Shown: positions 1-11,935 of the stretch, one piece after another
Layout of the letters: the number at the start of each line of letters is the position of its first letter
Numbering within the stretch: the first letter of the stretch is position 1
Source of the DNA: Apiosordaria backusii
Taxonomy: Eukaryota > Ascomycota > Sordariomycetes > Sordariales > Lasiosphaeriaceae
Direction of reading: 5' to 3'
Length of the DNA: 64,000 nucleotides
Assembly (NCBI GenBank): GCA_030549205.1
Contig: JAUKTV010000002.1
Span: 186,001-250,000 of the forward strand
The notes under the pieces: generated by a model
Databases searched by the model: none
Told to the model about the DNA's origin: nothing
Seen by the model: only the letters and a program-made list of their open reading frames with translations
Program-made: the position numbers and the translations under genes

Positions 1-165
1 ATCTATGTTCCAAATCCTAGATCCCCTGTATCTACGTTCTTAATCCTAGATCGATGTTCCGAATCCTAGATCCCCTGGATCTACGTTCTTAATCCTAGAT
101 CCTTATCGTGCTCCTTATCCGTCGCTTGGCCCGTGCCACCCTCGCGCCTCTCCACGCTTGTGACA
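1..165. repeat. LTR-like end with 51-bp tandem units, cut by window edge
   Basis: Two diverged copies of a 51-bp unit (about 1-51 and 52-102) share the blocks AATCCTAGATCCCC and TCTACGTTCTTAATCC. Normal-composition sequence follows and stops at TTGTGACA (158-165), where AT-rich RIP DNA begins. The solo LTR at 3298-3727 ends in the same TTGTGACA and also has an internal tandem duplication. I infer this is the 3' end of a related LTR whose 5' part lies outside the window. Confidence 0.45.
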
Positions 166-315
166 GATTAGCATTATTAACTATATTTTCTAAACTCTAT
201 ATTCGATAAAAATAGCATTACTTAACGTACTAATTATTACCGTTAAAGGTTAAATTATTATTAGCTTTATAATTAAAAAGCTTTTAAAAACTAAATATAC
301 AAGTTTCTACTATTA

Positions 316-858
316 AATAACTATTAAAATACAGCACTTAGTTGTAGACTTTACAGTATATTTTAGCCTATAATCTATAAGGCTAATAACAACTAATAGC
401 TTAAAATCATAACACTTACTAATACTCTATTATAGCAATTGCAATAATCTTCAAACCCCTAAAGCAGCCTAAAGCTCCAGATAATTAACGCATTATAATA
501 GTAAAACATTAATACCCTATACTTTATAAACAGCTCCTAATTAATATACTTAATAATTAAACTTAGCTAACTGGCTAAATTTACAATTAGTAGATTTAAT
601 AAATATTTAGGCTTTATAATTAATAAACTTAATAAATATTTAGGCCTTAAAATAAAAAGAGGTTCGGAAAACGATATAAAGTTAAAGACCTATAATAGGT
701 CTTATCTTTTATAACTATTTACTATAATATTTTCTTAACTATTAAATTAATTTAATATACTAATTTATTATATTTTATAATACTTTATAAGCTTATATTA
801 TAGTATCTACTTTCTATATATTATAGGGCATTACCTTTATAATCTACCTTCCTTTATG
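316..858 (+). repeat. Dispersed repeat segment A, copy 1
   Basis: By eye this aligns along its whole length with 17382-17914 in the same orientation. Shared landmarks are the blocks around TATACTTTATAAA, ATTTACTATAATATTTTC and the end AATCTACCTTCCTTTA. Differences are mostly C/T and G/A, as expected of copies mutated independently by RIP. Here it runs directly into segment B. Confidence 0.75.
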
Positions 859-861
859 TTA

Positions 862-1255
862 GGGTGCAATTCCGGTAAGCCTAGAGGACAGAGGTCCTGG
901 GCTGGCAATAGAAGTGCCCGATAGTTAACGACTAATAAACCTTTTAGGGTTTGTCGGTATAGTATAAGCGACGTAGTTATAATAGTTAAATACTTATATA
1001 TATACTTAATTAACGGTTAGATTAAAGTAAACTATAAAATCCTATAGTAAAAAGAGATCTCCGAAGGAAATAACTAAGCCTAAATCGCCGGTAGGGTATA
1101 TAAAGTAATAAGGTAAATTTAGAATTTTAAAAAGGTTAAAGTTTAATATAAATAAAATAATATATTTATATTAAATTACTATTATATTTTTATTATAAAT
1201 TTATTATATATATAGTATAAACTATTTACTTAATTTTATATTTTAATATATAGAA
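862..1255 (+). repeat. Dispersed repeat segment B, copy 1
   Basis: This matches 13271-13665 in the same orientation. Shared blocks include CCGGTAAGCCTAGAGGACAG (a C-to-T version in the other copy) and AGTTATAATAGTTAAA. This copy keeps more C and G in its first 100 bp than the other, so the two were mutated to different degrees. No coding potential is visible. Confidence 0.75.
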
Positions 1256-3297
1256 ATTTCTTTAATATATTAAATTCTTTACCTTTAAAGGAAGTTAAAC
1301 TATAAAGTAAATAAAATAATTAACCTTTATAATAATTATAATTTATATACTTTATTTAAATTAATTAAACGCCCTATTTAAATACTTACTTTATTATAAA
1401 AGCCTACTATTATTTAAACTTCTTTATCGACTTAAATATTATCCTTTATTTTTTAAACTATTTAATTACTTTAAAATCCAATATAGACTTAAACCTTTAA
1501 AGCTCTATCCTTTAAAAACGACCTTATTATAATTAAAGTTTAAATTATTAATATATAGTATATATTCTTTTTATATTAAAAAGCCGCTAAATTAAAAGTT
1601 TTAAAGGCTTAATTAATTAACTTAATTTTTAATTACTTTTCCTTTATTTCTATTATTATAACCTCTATCGCTCCCTATACTACCGTCTTTATCGCTATTA
1701 TATCTAATATTCTGCCGTTTATAATTTCCTTAATTTAAATAACTAGACTTAACTGCCTTATAAATATATTACCCCTAACCTATTAATACTCTCTTTTTAT
1801 ATTAAATTTAATTTATAATAGCTTTTTAATTTAAAATTTAAAATACTTTTTATATAATTATAAAACTTACTTTTAAGTTATAAAAATCTTTTAAAAAAAC
1901 TAAAACCGGATAGTTTATATTATAAATTACTTTAAAGATACTTTTAAAAATATCTAAATTAAATACATTACCGATTAAAAGTTTTTTAACCTTTATTTTA
2001 ATCTTAATTAAATTATTTAAATTAATTTAAAAACGTTTTTATATAACTTACTTACCGATTTTAAAATCTAATATTTTATAATGTTTATATAGTTTTATTC
2101 TATTATATAAATAGTAAATAAGATTATTTAAAAATTTTATAAATAGTTTATTAATATTATTACTAATTTAAATTATCCTCTACTTTTTAAATAACATATT
2201 ACCTCCTTTATCCTTAAACTTTATTAAAAAATTTATATCGCTTTAACCGGCATTTAAACCCTTTAAAACTTTATAAAACTAATAAGTTAAATTAAGTATA
2301 TTAAAAATAGTTAATAAAAGATAGGATTTTTAAGTTATAATTTAAAATTAAAAGAAACTAAATCGTTAATTTTTTCTTCTTTAAATAAATACTTTAAATA
2401 TAATATACTTTTACTTTAAAACCGCTACTATTATTATTATAATTAATTTAATTATATTTAATACTTTTACTTTAATTTTACTTTTAATATTACTGCTTTT
2501 TTACTTTTTACTTATAATCCTATATTCCTCTATTTTTTTTAAAAAAAAGTCCAATATTATCTTTATAAATAAAAGGACTATTATACTATTACTTACCTCT
2601 AAGCCTTTTATTTCCTTTATAATAATTGTAATTATTTATTTAAAAAATATTAATTTAATTAACTTTAAACTTTTACTTTTTTTATATTTATTATTATAAA
2701 TATAAATATAAAGCTTTTAAAAAGTATAAGTAGCGTTAGTATTAATAGTTAAGTGGTAATAGTTAATTAAAAATATATTAAGTATATCCTATTATATTTA
2801 GAAACTATAGTTTAATTATATTTAAATTATTTATAGAAGTTAATTAAGGCCCTTTTAAACTTTAAATTAAACCTTAATTTAATTAATTATAAATTTATTA
2901 TCTTTATTCTTTAATTCTTTAAATTATAGAAAATTCCCAGTATTATTGGAGTTAATAGTAAAGCTATATAAATATTTAAATTATACTTTCTTTTAATATA
3001 AGTTATCGATTTTAAAAATATAATATAAAAGTAACTTATATATTTTATAATTATTAATATTATATTTTTTTAAATAGTTTTTAAGTTTCTTTAATTAAAC
3101 CTAATAAAACCGTAAATTTAATAGAAAGTATAAATATAAACTTATCTTAATATAGTTAATAATATATACTTAATTAAAAAAAAAAAACTCTATTTACATA
3201 TTAATTTTTTTATAATCTATATTTACCTTTAAATAAAAAGTAAAAAATCCTTTAAATCTTTATAACTTTTAAATATTACCTTTAATAATAACCTTAA

Positions 3298-3727
3298 TGT
3301 GACGAACCCCTATGCAGAACCTCTGAAAGGGATACTCGGTTGAAGGCAACTTCTGACAATTGGTTCGGTGCAGCTAAACAGTGCACAACAAGATGTCTCA
3401 ATGTAAACACAAGATACCGTGAATACAAGCTGTGATTGCATACTGCGGAACTATCTACAAGCTGTCTAGTTCCTCCGTATATATAGTCTTCTTGCTCGTC
3501 GTGCTATGGCCTCGATCGCTCCTAGCACTTTGCATCCTGCGATGTGCTCGTCGTGCTATGCCCTCGATCACCCCGAGCATCTTGCATCCTGCAACATGCT
3601 CGTGTGTCTTGGCACCCTAGCACTTCTAGTCCGTTCCCACTGGTTGCTTCCTAGCTCCTAATGATTGGCTCGGGATGCCCCCGCGTCCCACATACTGTAC
3701 GACCTGCCGCTGGTTTAACTTGTGACA
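3298..3727. mobile_element. Solo LTR with 5-bp target duplication (CTTAA)
   Basis: This 430-bp island of normal base composition lies in RIP-degraded DNA. It starts TGTGACGAACC and ends TTGTGACA, the TG...CA ends of LTRs, and is flanked by perfect 5-bp direct repeats CTTAA (3293-3297 and 3728-3732). Inside, a unit of about 52 bp starting TGCTCGTCGTGCTATG is duplicated (about 3493-3544 and 3545-3596). A TATA-like stretch (TATATATAG) lies near 3478. No internal element sequence remains, so it is a solo LTR left by LTR-LTR recombination. The clean ends and lack of C-to-T decay mean it inserted after the surrounding DNA was RIPped. The 62-codon open frame inside is not considered a gene. Confidence 0.82.
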
Positions 3728-4380
3728 CTTAATAAATTTACTACTATTTTTTTTAAATATTATAATTTCCTCAATATTTTTATTATTAATTAAAACCTTT
3801 TACTATTACTCTATTTAATATTAAAATATAAAATCGAATTAATATTAAAGGTAATACCCCTTTAAAGGCCTATTTATCTTTTAAAAAAGATTAAATTAAA
3901 GACTTTATAAAAGTAATTTACTATTATTAAATAAAAGGGATAAATTTAATTATTAATTAGTTTAATTAGTACTTTTATTTTCTTTATATTTAAAAAGGAT
4001 AGTTCGATATATCTTTATATTAATTATTAAATATTAAATAAAATTACCTTTAAAAACTAAGCCCTATTATTTTTAATTAAAGAAATCTTTAACCGGCTTT
4101 TTATAATTAAAATATATATTAAAATTAATTTAAAGGACGTTTATTATTAAATGTAAATTTACAAAAGAAATAAATAAAAAACGGCCTTTTAAACTTATTA
4201 TAATTATTATAAATAAAAAGTAATACTATTTAGGCTTACTAATATATTTATAACCTTTTAAATATATATTAATTAAATTTTAATTAGCTTTATAAATATA
4301 ATTTATATTATATATTTAAATAATATCTTAATTTTTAATAACAACTTTAATTAATATATAATATATATATATAATATATT
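3728..4380. other. RIP-degraded AT-rich block
   Basis: AT-rich, TpA-rich sequence without reading frames lies between the solo LTR and the Helitron. Nothing recognisable is seen. Confidence 0.75.
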
Positions 4381-4471
4381 AAAATTGCTAGCGTCGCTTC
4401 GTTCGTCAGTCGCGTGGCCCTTCGCTGCGCTACGGGACGCTTCCTTCCTCACTCTCGCTCCTGGCAATTTT
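4381..4471. repeat. Helitron 3'-terminal palindromic region
   Basis: This 91-bp stretch is bounded by AAAATTGC (4381-4388) and GCAATTTT (4464-4471) in inverted orientation. A second inverted pair links GTCGCTTCGTT (4393-4403) to AACGAAGCGAC (4537-4547). The interior is GC-rich and could fold. It lies at the 3' side of the minus-strand element, where Helitrons keep their terminator hairpin. It might instead be a small separate insertion. Confidence 0.5.
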
Positions 4472-4552
4472 GACACGGGCACGAATTTCATGTGCGTATG
4501 TGGAGAGCAAACTCAATTGGGGTCAAGTGGGGAGTAAACGAAGCGACAATAA

Positions 4553-4564
4553 CCTGTCCGGAGG
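4553..4564. repeat. Left member of 12-bp inverted pair
   Basis: CCTGTCCGGAGG is the exact reverse complement of 10534-10545. It lies just downstream of the stop of the Rep-helicase gene. Confidence 0.7.
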
Positions 4565-4636
4565 CCAACAATCCCGTGTTCTGCTGAAGACTGTTTATTA
4601 CAACTACAGCTAAACCTACACAACTAAATCTTCTCT

Positions 4637-7600
4637 CTACACAGTAAAGCCATCGCTTGTATCGCTCGAGTCATCCTCCTCTTCCATGTCAGAGCTATCG
4701 GAGCTCATATACCCGCCTATGTTACTAGACCCAACCTCCTCTTCCTGTGGACCCAACCGCTGCAGCCTCCTTGTCTCGTAATCAGCTATCTTCAGTTGCA
4801 TGCTCCGTATCGGATCTTCGCAATATATCCTACTCCGATCAAACGGCGACTCAAACATCAGGCCATCCAGTGTTTTGACCCTGGAAACAGCTACGTAGGA
4901 CAGGCCGGACGCGAACTCTGGCTCGGAGATGTCACAAACCACCTTGTCGAGAGTGATGCCCTGTGACTTGTGCACCGTGATGGCGTAGCACACAAGCAGT
5001 GGGAACTGCTTGCGGAGGCCGGTGCCAGCCCCAAGAACAAACACGTGTTGGACCCTGAGGATTGGAACCACCGGCCTAGCCCCATCACGAAGCTCTTCCC
5101 CGCTAGGCAACAGGAACGGCGGCCCGGTGTAGTTGTCAAACGCTACCATGATAACCTGCGGTGGGTCGTTTTCTACGTTGGCTCCCTCCGCCCACGAGAT
5201 GTCGTATACGGTGCCCTGCGCACCGTTCACGAGGCCAACGTTGGCCCAGAGATTCCTCGTCAGCATAACCCGGCAACCAATACAAAGAGGCAATCGTTTG
5301 ACCAGGTTGCCGGCGTCGGAGGACTTGACCCTGTCTGCGCCGGCGCCCTCGTGCGTCGCGTTCACCTGGACAACCGCCCTTCGCAGGCCCAGAAGGTGCC
5401 GATGGTTATACTCTTCAACCTGCGCCTTGACGGGAAAGATGCGGAGGGCGTTATCAAAAGCCTCCACCTCGGCCGGGGGTAGCTTGATCGCACATCTCGA
5501 GGTGAGAAGCTCCCACGACGGAATGGACACCTTCGCCTGCCTCAGTTCCTGCAGGGCCTGCCGGAACAGAGCCTGGTCCTCACCCTGCTGGCGCTGGACC
5601 GTGGATAAGAACACCGACTTGTCGAACGAAAGGTATACGTTACGGCCGACAATCTCCATATCCCGCAAGTCACCCGCCGCAGAGTATAGCGGCTTGCTCA
5701 TGACAGGGGGGAGCTGGAAGAAATCGCCTATGAGGATGACGCTGAGCCCACCGAGATACTGCTCGCGGCGCTCGGGGAAGATCTCACGGAGCCGCCGATC
5801 GATCCAGGCCAGATTTTTCCGCCCCAGCATGCTCTTCTCGTCGATGATGAGGTAGTGGATCGGCCTAAACTGTCGCTGCAGGGAGCTGAGGACCGTTGGG
5901 GTTTCCGAGAGCGGGCGGTAGTTGCCGTCCACCGGGAGCCGGAAGAGGGAATGGAGGGTCTGGCCCGTGATCTGGTTGCTGGCTACACCGGTAGGCGCCG
6001 CCCGGATGATTGGCGAGGGCTGGCCGCGCCTGGCTGCTTTGGCTTGCAGGCGAGAGGAGATCACCTTCACCATGTACGACTTGCCGGTCCCTCCGCCCCC
6101 GTCCACCTGGATCCGGAGCGGGGCTGGGTTCTGACCTCGGTTGGTTGCCCTGTAGTGTCCTAGAATGGCGTCGTACACCAGCCGCTGCTCGGTGTTAAGA
6201 GTGTCACAGGCCTCGCGCGGGAGCTGCTCGACGTTGTAATTGCCGGGAGAATCCCCCCGGAGCTCGGTCCAATAGGTTCCGTCGTTAAACAGCTCGTGGG
6301 AATAAAGGCCGATGTGGCGGGTCCAGTCGTAGTTTACGTCGATGTCGCGGCGGCCGAGTAAATCTGCCTCCTCCTGGGGAAGCTCGAGGTCAGGTACCAT
6401 ACGTGCCATCTCGTGCCAATCCTCAAGGGTGATATCAACCACATCACCGCCAGGCTCAAACAGCTCCTCGTCAGGCTCGGGTTCCTCCTCGTCCTCGACG
6501 CCATAATGGTCGTCGGGGTGGTCGTGATGAATGGCGCAGTGCCTGTAGGCGACCTCGTAGGTTTCAAACAGCAGGTTGTCGGCTCGTAAAAGATCCGTGG
6601 GTTGGCGGTGAGGATGGTTAAGCAGGAGCTTAATACGGCAGAAATTAGGCCACTGCTGGTGCGAGCGAACAGGCTTGTATCTGGGGTAGTAGTACAAAAC
6701 CCTGGGCCGCGCAGGAGGTTGCCACACAGCCCATCTCGAAGGATCGCGGGCCTTGAAGTTCCAGTTCTCAAGGAAGTCAAAGTACGTCACCTCCTCCATG
6801 TGTGCCGGCCGGTTGAGGTATTTGTCGTAGACATTCGAGGATTCCTCGACTTCGCCGTCAGCAGTGATGTCGATGGGCCGGGCGTGTCGCTCGCGGGGCC
6901 GGCAGTCCACGCTCTGCACCACCCGGCTGTCGTCCTGGAGAGGAAGGCCCAGCAGGATGTGGCAGATCTCCTGCGCGGAGTAGTCCCTCTCACCCACCAG
7001 CTTGTTCATCAGCTTGGATACGAACGAAAGCATGGGGTTGCGGTCGGAAACGTAAGGCATTATGCCGCGGGCGATCTGCGCGTACGTGTTGGTCTGGGCC
7101 TCCGACTTGCTGCAGTACTTTGCAGCGTAGTTGATCACAGCCTGTACGCCGGTGCAGGGCGAGCAGTCAGTGTTGGCGAGCCAGCAGAGCGAGATCATCG
7201 GGTTGTACTGGTTCATGTGGGTGTCGTTTCTCTCGGCCTCGAAATGCCACCATTTCGTACCTGCTCTCCTAACAACACCCGCAGCTGGCCGCTCGGGGCG
7301 GGGAAAGAGGAACCGGCATGTTGGCTGCGGCGGGGGTTGCTCTGGCTCACCGGCCTCACCGGCTTCTGCTCGGGCTGCCGACTGTCTGGCCCGCTCCGCA
7401 TCTCTCTTGGTTAGGCGGAGGCAGTATGTAGTGGAACAATGGTGCCGCTGGCATCGGTTTACAATACGGTTGAGCCACTCCCAGGTAATCTCGGTCTCGA
7501 GAGGGTCTACGGACAGGGGATTGCCCTCGTCCGCGCCCTGGTCCCGCTGTGGGTTCAGGGCTGTGATATGGTAACCCCAGACCGTCGCAAAGTTGTCTCG

Positions 7601-10001
7601 TGTATCTTTCGTCGACATGTCGGGATCCGGGCTCCCATTGAACCAATACAGCCCATGGGCGTGGCTGCTGCCGCGGCCTTGCCACTCGTAACGGTACCAA
7701 TAATCTTCCAGGTTGAACTTCTTCTCGAGCACAATCTTCCGGAACAGCTTGTTGCGAGAGTGGAAGTGCCAGGCTGCGATATGCGGGTTCTCACGCAGCA
7801 ACTGACGTGACTTAGCCATACGCGCACGCTCGTCCAGAACCTTCCATTCTTCGTACTCGGGCATGTGCCGGTATAGGCTCTGCCAATGAAGGTCGGCTGG
7901 GCTCTGGGTGATGAAGGCAGCTGGGACGCCAAGGCAGTGGGCAAACGCCTCACACTCACGCCGCCGGCGATACCAAAAAGGACGGGTGCCCTTAATCACA
8001 CCCGCAAAACGCGAGATACGATTTAAGATCGCTTGAGCTTCTGGCTGTTCGGGGTCGGCCAGAGCTCGCTGGAGGTCCTCCTTGGTAAGCGGCGTGCGAT
8101 GGTGCTTACTGACATAGAACTTGCTGTTGCTGCGTGCTTGCTGACGCATTAGCGTGTTCAAGGCAATAAAGCGAAAGCTGTGGTGCCTAGCGAACCGGCC
8201 ATCCTCCACTTTATGGCATGCTCAATATAATCCTGGTAGGATATATTGCGTTGCCTGGGCTCAACAAAATCCGCAACGCCCTGGGGAAATAAGGTGGGGC
8301 AGGCCAAAGAAAGCAGTGCGTACTTCTGGTTAAATTCATCCAAAGGCGTACGACGGATAGATGGCATGGGTAGCTGGTGTGCCGAGTGCGGGTCGGCGTG
8401 TCGTAGGGGGACCCGTTCGGTATCCTCAGCGACGGTGTTGTCGACACGGCCCTGGAGTTGATTAAGCTCAGTCTCCTGGATGAGCAGGTTGGGCACTGCG
8501 GCTTCGTCGATAACCTCAGAATCTTCCAGCTCTGGCTCCTCGACCGGGTCAACATCAGGGCCAAAATCGGCAGGCAAACCCGAGGTCTCGTCAACTTCAT
8601 GGATGCTTAGCTGGTCGAAGACGTTGCCATCTTCGGGGAGCTGGGAAAGATTGTCGTGATTCAAAGTAAAGTCTCGGTAGCCTGGGTGGTTGAGGGAAAG
8701 AAACTTAAGCCAGGCCTCTACTGCGGCGCGGCGGACGCGGAATCGTCGGCGGAACTGCCGATCCATCCGGGCCACGTTCTCGGAACCACGAGGCCGAAGG
8801 ATAACGACATCGAGGTCTTTGGGTAGCAAAGGGAGCTCACTATATACCTTGCCAACGTCACGCAAGAAGTGTACAACATGCCCACGATACTTATACTGCT
8901 GCCCACGAACCTATGTTTTGTCAGTTACCAAACCCTTTGCTTCCATCCTCGTTACGTACTGTAAATACATTGACGCTGACGTGCACCCGCGCAATAAACA
9001 TCTCCTCCAACGGCTCAAGCCTGGGCAGATCATTAGGTACAGGGCCAAAATCCAGCTTGTTCGCAGCCGAAAAGAAAAAAGGCTCGTCCTGACGCTTCTT
9101 ATCATCCTTATCGTGGCAACGCTTGCAGATCCTATCCCCTTTGAGCTCCATGTCGAACCACCGCTCTTTGCACCGTGGGCAGTATTGCATCTGCTCGGCA
9201 GCAAGTGCCCTGTCGAATTCTGCCTTGATGGCGAGGTCTTCCGCGGTTAGAGGCGACTCCTAATCGGCCCCTGTAAACTGAGGGGGAGGCTCGTCGAATT
9301 CGCGGGGAGCTGGTTGGGGGGAGGAGCGTCTGCGTGGTCGGCCGCGAGGAATTCGGTCAAGGCGCGGTCGTCCTCGGCGACGGCCACGAGCAGGTGTGGA
9401 CGGTGAGGGTGGTGGCCGTCGCTGTGGAACTAGAGATCCCACGCGAGGCACTTCATCGTCAGCTTCCATCTCTTCCTCAGGCTCTCTCGGCTGAGCAGAG
9501 GGTGGGAGGTCGGTGGCGGGGTCCTGGATCTCTTGTTGCTGGCGAAGCAAGCCACTCATCGTCGGGGTCTGGGAAGGTTCTTCACCATGGCGACGCTCGA
9601 GGCGATGCCGTCGCTGGATGTACGAGATCTCGCTGCGAGCAGCAGCCATTTCGGGAGTATCCGTACTGACACGGCCGCCTTCGCGGTATCGCTGGGCAAG
9701 GACCGTATGGGTGAGATTCTGGCGAGGCGCAACCGCTGGATCTTGTCCGCCGGCTATCGCAGCTGCTCTGGAAATGCGTGCAGCCGACGCGGTTACCTAG
9801 GAATAAGGTTAGTAAAGCAACGGAGGAAGATAGAACTGATAGACTCGCCTGTTGCCTCGTGCGATTACGGCAATCCGAGCAATTGACGACGATCCTTCGA
9901 GGGCCTCGTACCGACCAGAATTGGTCGCTGGGCTTCTCTACGCGGCAAAGATAGCAAACTTTGGAAGAAACCACCTCCGCCGCACCCGCCTCGTCCGCCA
10001 T
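4637..10001 (-). pseudogene. Helitron Rep-Pif1 helicase protein, mildly damaged
   Basis: This is the replication initiator and helicase of the Helitron. The start at 10001 opens a zinc-finger-like N-terminus (CYLC...CSDC). Two introns fit: 9797-9836 (branch TACTAAC) and 8911-8959 (GTACGT...CTGAC...TAG). A second zinc motif follows (CPRC...CKRC). The large downstream frame from 8209 (1190 residues) has the HUH motif HAH at residues 183-185 and the tyrosines Y361/Y365 in YAAKYCSK. Its helicase part has Walker A GGGGTGKS (704-711), Walker B LIIDEKSM (787-794) and a late VHKSQGITL motif. Two lesions break the frame: an in-frame TAG at 9260-9262 (CAG to TAG fits RIP) and a one-base frameshift near 8209-8230, between KW and EDGRFARH. 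All catalytic motifs survive, so inactivation looks recent. The 3' end is acidic and Ser-rich. Confidence 0.85.
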
Positions 10002-10533
10002 GGATACTGAATAGGCCGGCCATAACGGGCAAACAATACCACAGAGGAAAGGAGCGTCGGTTAGAAATGACGGATAGTGAATGAAGGCGTTGGGGTGCGA
10101 TTGAGGTCTGCGGTGCGATCGATTGTTGGATGAAGAATGGAGGAAATGGAAATTCGCGGTAGGAGAAATTTGAAGTGGGAGGAATTAAATTTGACGCGGG
10201 GGGTCAAAGGCAAAGTGGGGCATTCTTGTGGAAGGCAGTGTGGGGCAAGGCGCGTAATCACGTGCAATGCGCGCAATCGCCCGGGCGCACCCAAACACGA
10301 TCTCAAACCGTATTCAAACGCCTGCATGTCAGCCATTTCGTGGACCTTCAGAAATCGGATTTCAGATCTAGATTTGCCATACAGTTACGCACAGAATGGT
10401 ACCGGTTGCATAAGTTTTGGAGGTGGTGCCGAATTGGACCCACTCTCCGGTAGCCCCCGACCAATCTCTCTTGAGCGATAAGACTCTTATCAATTTTGTA
10501 TGCGATTTTTTGGAAGTTTGGCAGGAATATTGT
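10002..10533. other. Helitron 5' leader, no gene seen
   Basis: This is normal-composition sequence upstream of the Rep-helicase start. Short frames on both strands overlap each other and resemble nothing known. It presumably holds the promoter and 5' end of the element. Confidence 0.5.
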
Positions 10534-10545
10534 CCTCCGGACAGG
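10534..10545. repeat. Right member of 12-bp inverted pair
   Basis: CCTCCGGACAGG lies at the edge of the normal-composition island and is the exact reverse complement of 4553-4564. Within TGTCCTCCGGACA it also forms a small hairpin (5-bp stem, 3-nt loop). Confidence 0.7.
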
Positions 10546-11729
10546 ATAATAATTATATAAATAAGATCTTTATATTAACTTTAAAAAGTATAAGTTTAAT
10601 ATTATTAAAGTATCTTTTTTAAAGTATATAATTTTATTTAAAAAGATTAATATAAAGTTAAACTATATTTAATCTATTATTAAATAACCTATCCTTTAAA
10701 ACGTTAAAAATCTATAGATTTTTTTAAAATTCGTAAAATTCTATCGTTATTTTATATAAAACTACTTAAAAATTACTATATCTATAACTAACTTACTTAA
10801 AAAAAAGGATATATTGCCTTTTATATTTTTAAATTATATATATATTACGTTTATATAATTATTATAATAATTTTAAAAAGTACTAATTTTATAATACTTT
10901 AATCCTATTTTACTAATTTATTTAAAAATTAATACCTTAATCTTTACTATTAAAACAATACTTTCTTAAAAATAAAGAAACCGTTAATACTTTATAGCCT
11001 TCTATTTATATAAATTAATACTTATAAAAACCTAATATAATATTAAAGATTAAAAGTTATTAACCTTAATCGATATATTTTAAATTTAAAGGTAATATTT
11101 ACTATATACGTCCATTCCTATTACTATATTTACTAATTATTTAAATTTAAAGTACTTAAAAATTAAATATAAATTAAATCTTTATTAATTAAAGTAAAAT
11201 AATAATTTAATAGCTTTTAACTTTATAATTTAATACCATTTAAAAGCTTAAAATCTTATAAATAGTTTATCCTATAAGTTTAATTATATATTAAATTTAT
11301 ATACTATTTTTAAAATAAATTTATTAATTAACCTTTTAAAGTTCTAACTATTATACTTAAAGAAAAGCCTAAACTTATTTATTTTCTATATACTATTTTA
11401 CCGTATAAAAGTCCTAAAAAAAAGGCCTCTATTAATAGTAAATAAGTCCTTTTTTAACTATAGTTAAAATAAATATTTAATTTTAAAAAAAGACTTTATA
11501 ATTAATTATAAAGATTTTATAAATAAAAAGTACGCTTTAGTTTTTCCCTTTCTTTATACTTCCTTTCCTTTACTTTTTTACCTTTAATAATATTGTACTA
11601 CCGGTAAAAGCATTCTATTAATAAAAGGTTATTATAATATTTATATCTATATTTAAAATATAATTAAACTATAGAAGGTTAACTATTAATAAAAAAGTTC
11701 TACTTATATTATCGTTAACCCTTTATAAA

Positions 11730-11935
11730 AAAGATTATAAAAATAATAACCCTTTAAAAAAAGATAACCTTTATAGTTAAAATTAATAACCTTTTAAAAA
11801 GAAATAACTTATTAGGATTAATAACCTTTTAAAAAAAGATAACCTATTTTATATTAAGATTAATAACCTTTTAAGGAAAAATAACCTATTAAGATTAATA
11901 ACCTTTTAAAAAAAATAACCTATTTTATATTAATA
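11730..11935. repeat. Degenerate tandem repeat (TTAATAACCTTTTAAAAA-type)
   Basis: A unit close to ATTAATAACCTTTTAAAA plus AGATAACCTATT recurs about six times between 11730 and 11935 with variable spacing. It looks like a minisatellite remnant modified by RIP. Confidence 0.5.

Larger units (their letters stand above)
166..3297. other. RIP-degraded AT-rich block
   Basis: This stretch is dominated by A and T, is rich in TpA, and has no reading frame of useful length on either strand. It contains one copy each of repeat segments A and B. The pattern is that of repetitive DNA mutated by RIP and is probably silent heterochromatin. No gene is seen. Confidence 0.8.
4381..10550 (-). mobile_element. 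Helitron rolling-circle transposon
   Basis: This island of about 6.2 kb has normal base composition, sits between RIPped flanks, and codes on the minus strand for a HUH-Rep plus Pif1-type helicase protein. Its left and right margins carry a 12-bp inverted pair, CCTGTCCGGAGG (4553-4564) and CCTCCGGACAGG (10534-10545). On the minus strand the right margin reads A-TCCTGTCC, compatible with the A|TC 5' start of Helitrons. The 3' end is less clear: the island continues 170 bp past the left inverted repeat and holds further inverted repeats, and I cannot place a canonical CTRR end with certainty. The edges used here are the composition changes. Confidence 0.8.

Noticed and set aside
3432..3620. 62-codon frame in the solo LTR
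   Set aside because: It lies in a defined LTR and spans the tandem duplication. LTRs do not normally code.
4970..7810. Several plus-strand frames of 100-270 codons within the Helitron
   Set aside because: They are antisense to the Rep-helicase frame, whose motifs are unambiguous. These frames have biased, low-information sequence.
11730..11935. CRISPR-like periodic array
   Set aside because: Spacing is irregular, the units are AT-rich simple sequence, and the genome is fungal. It is a degenerate minisatellite.
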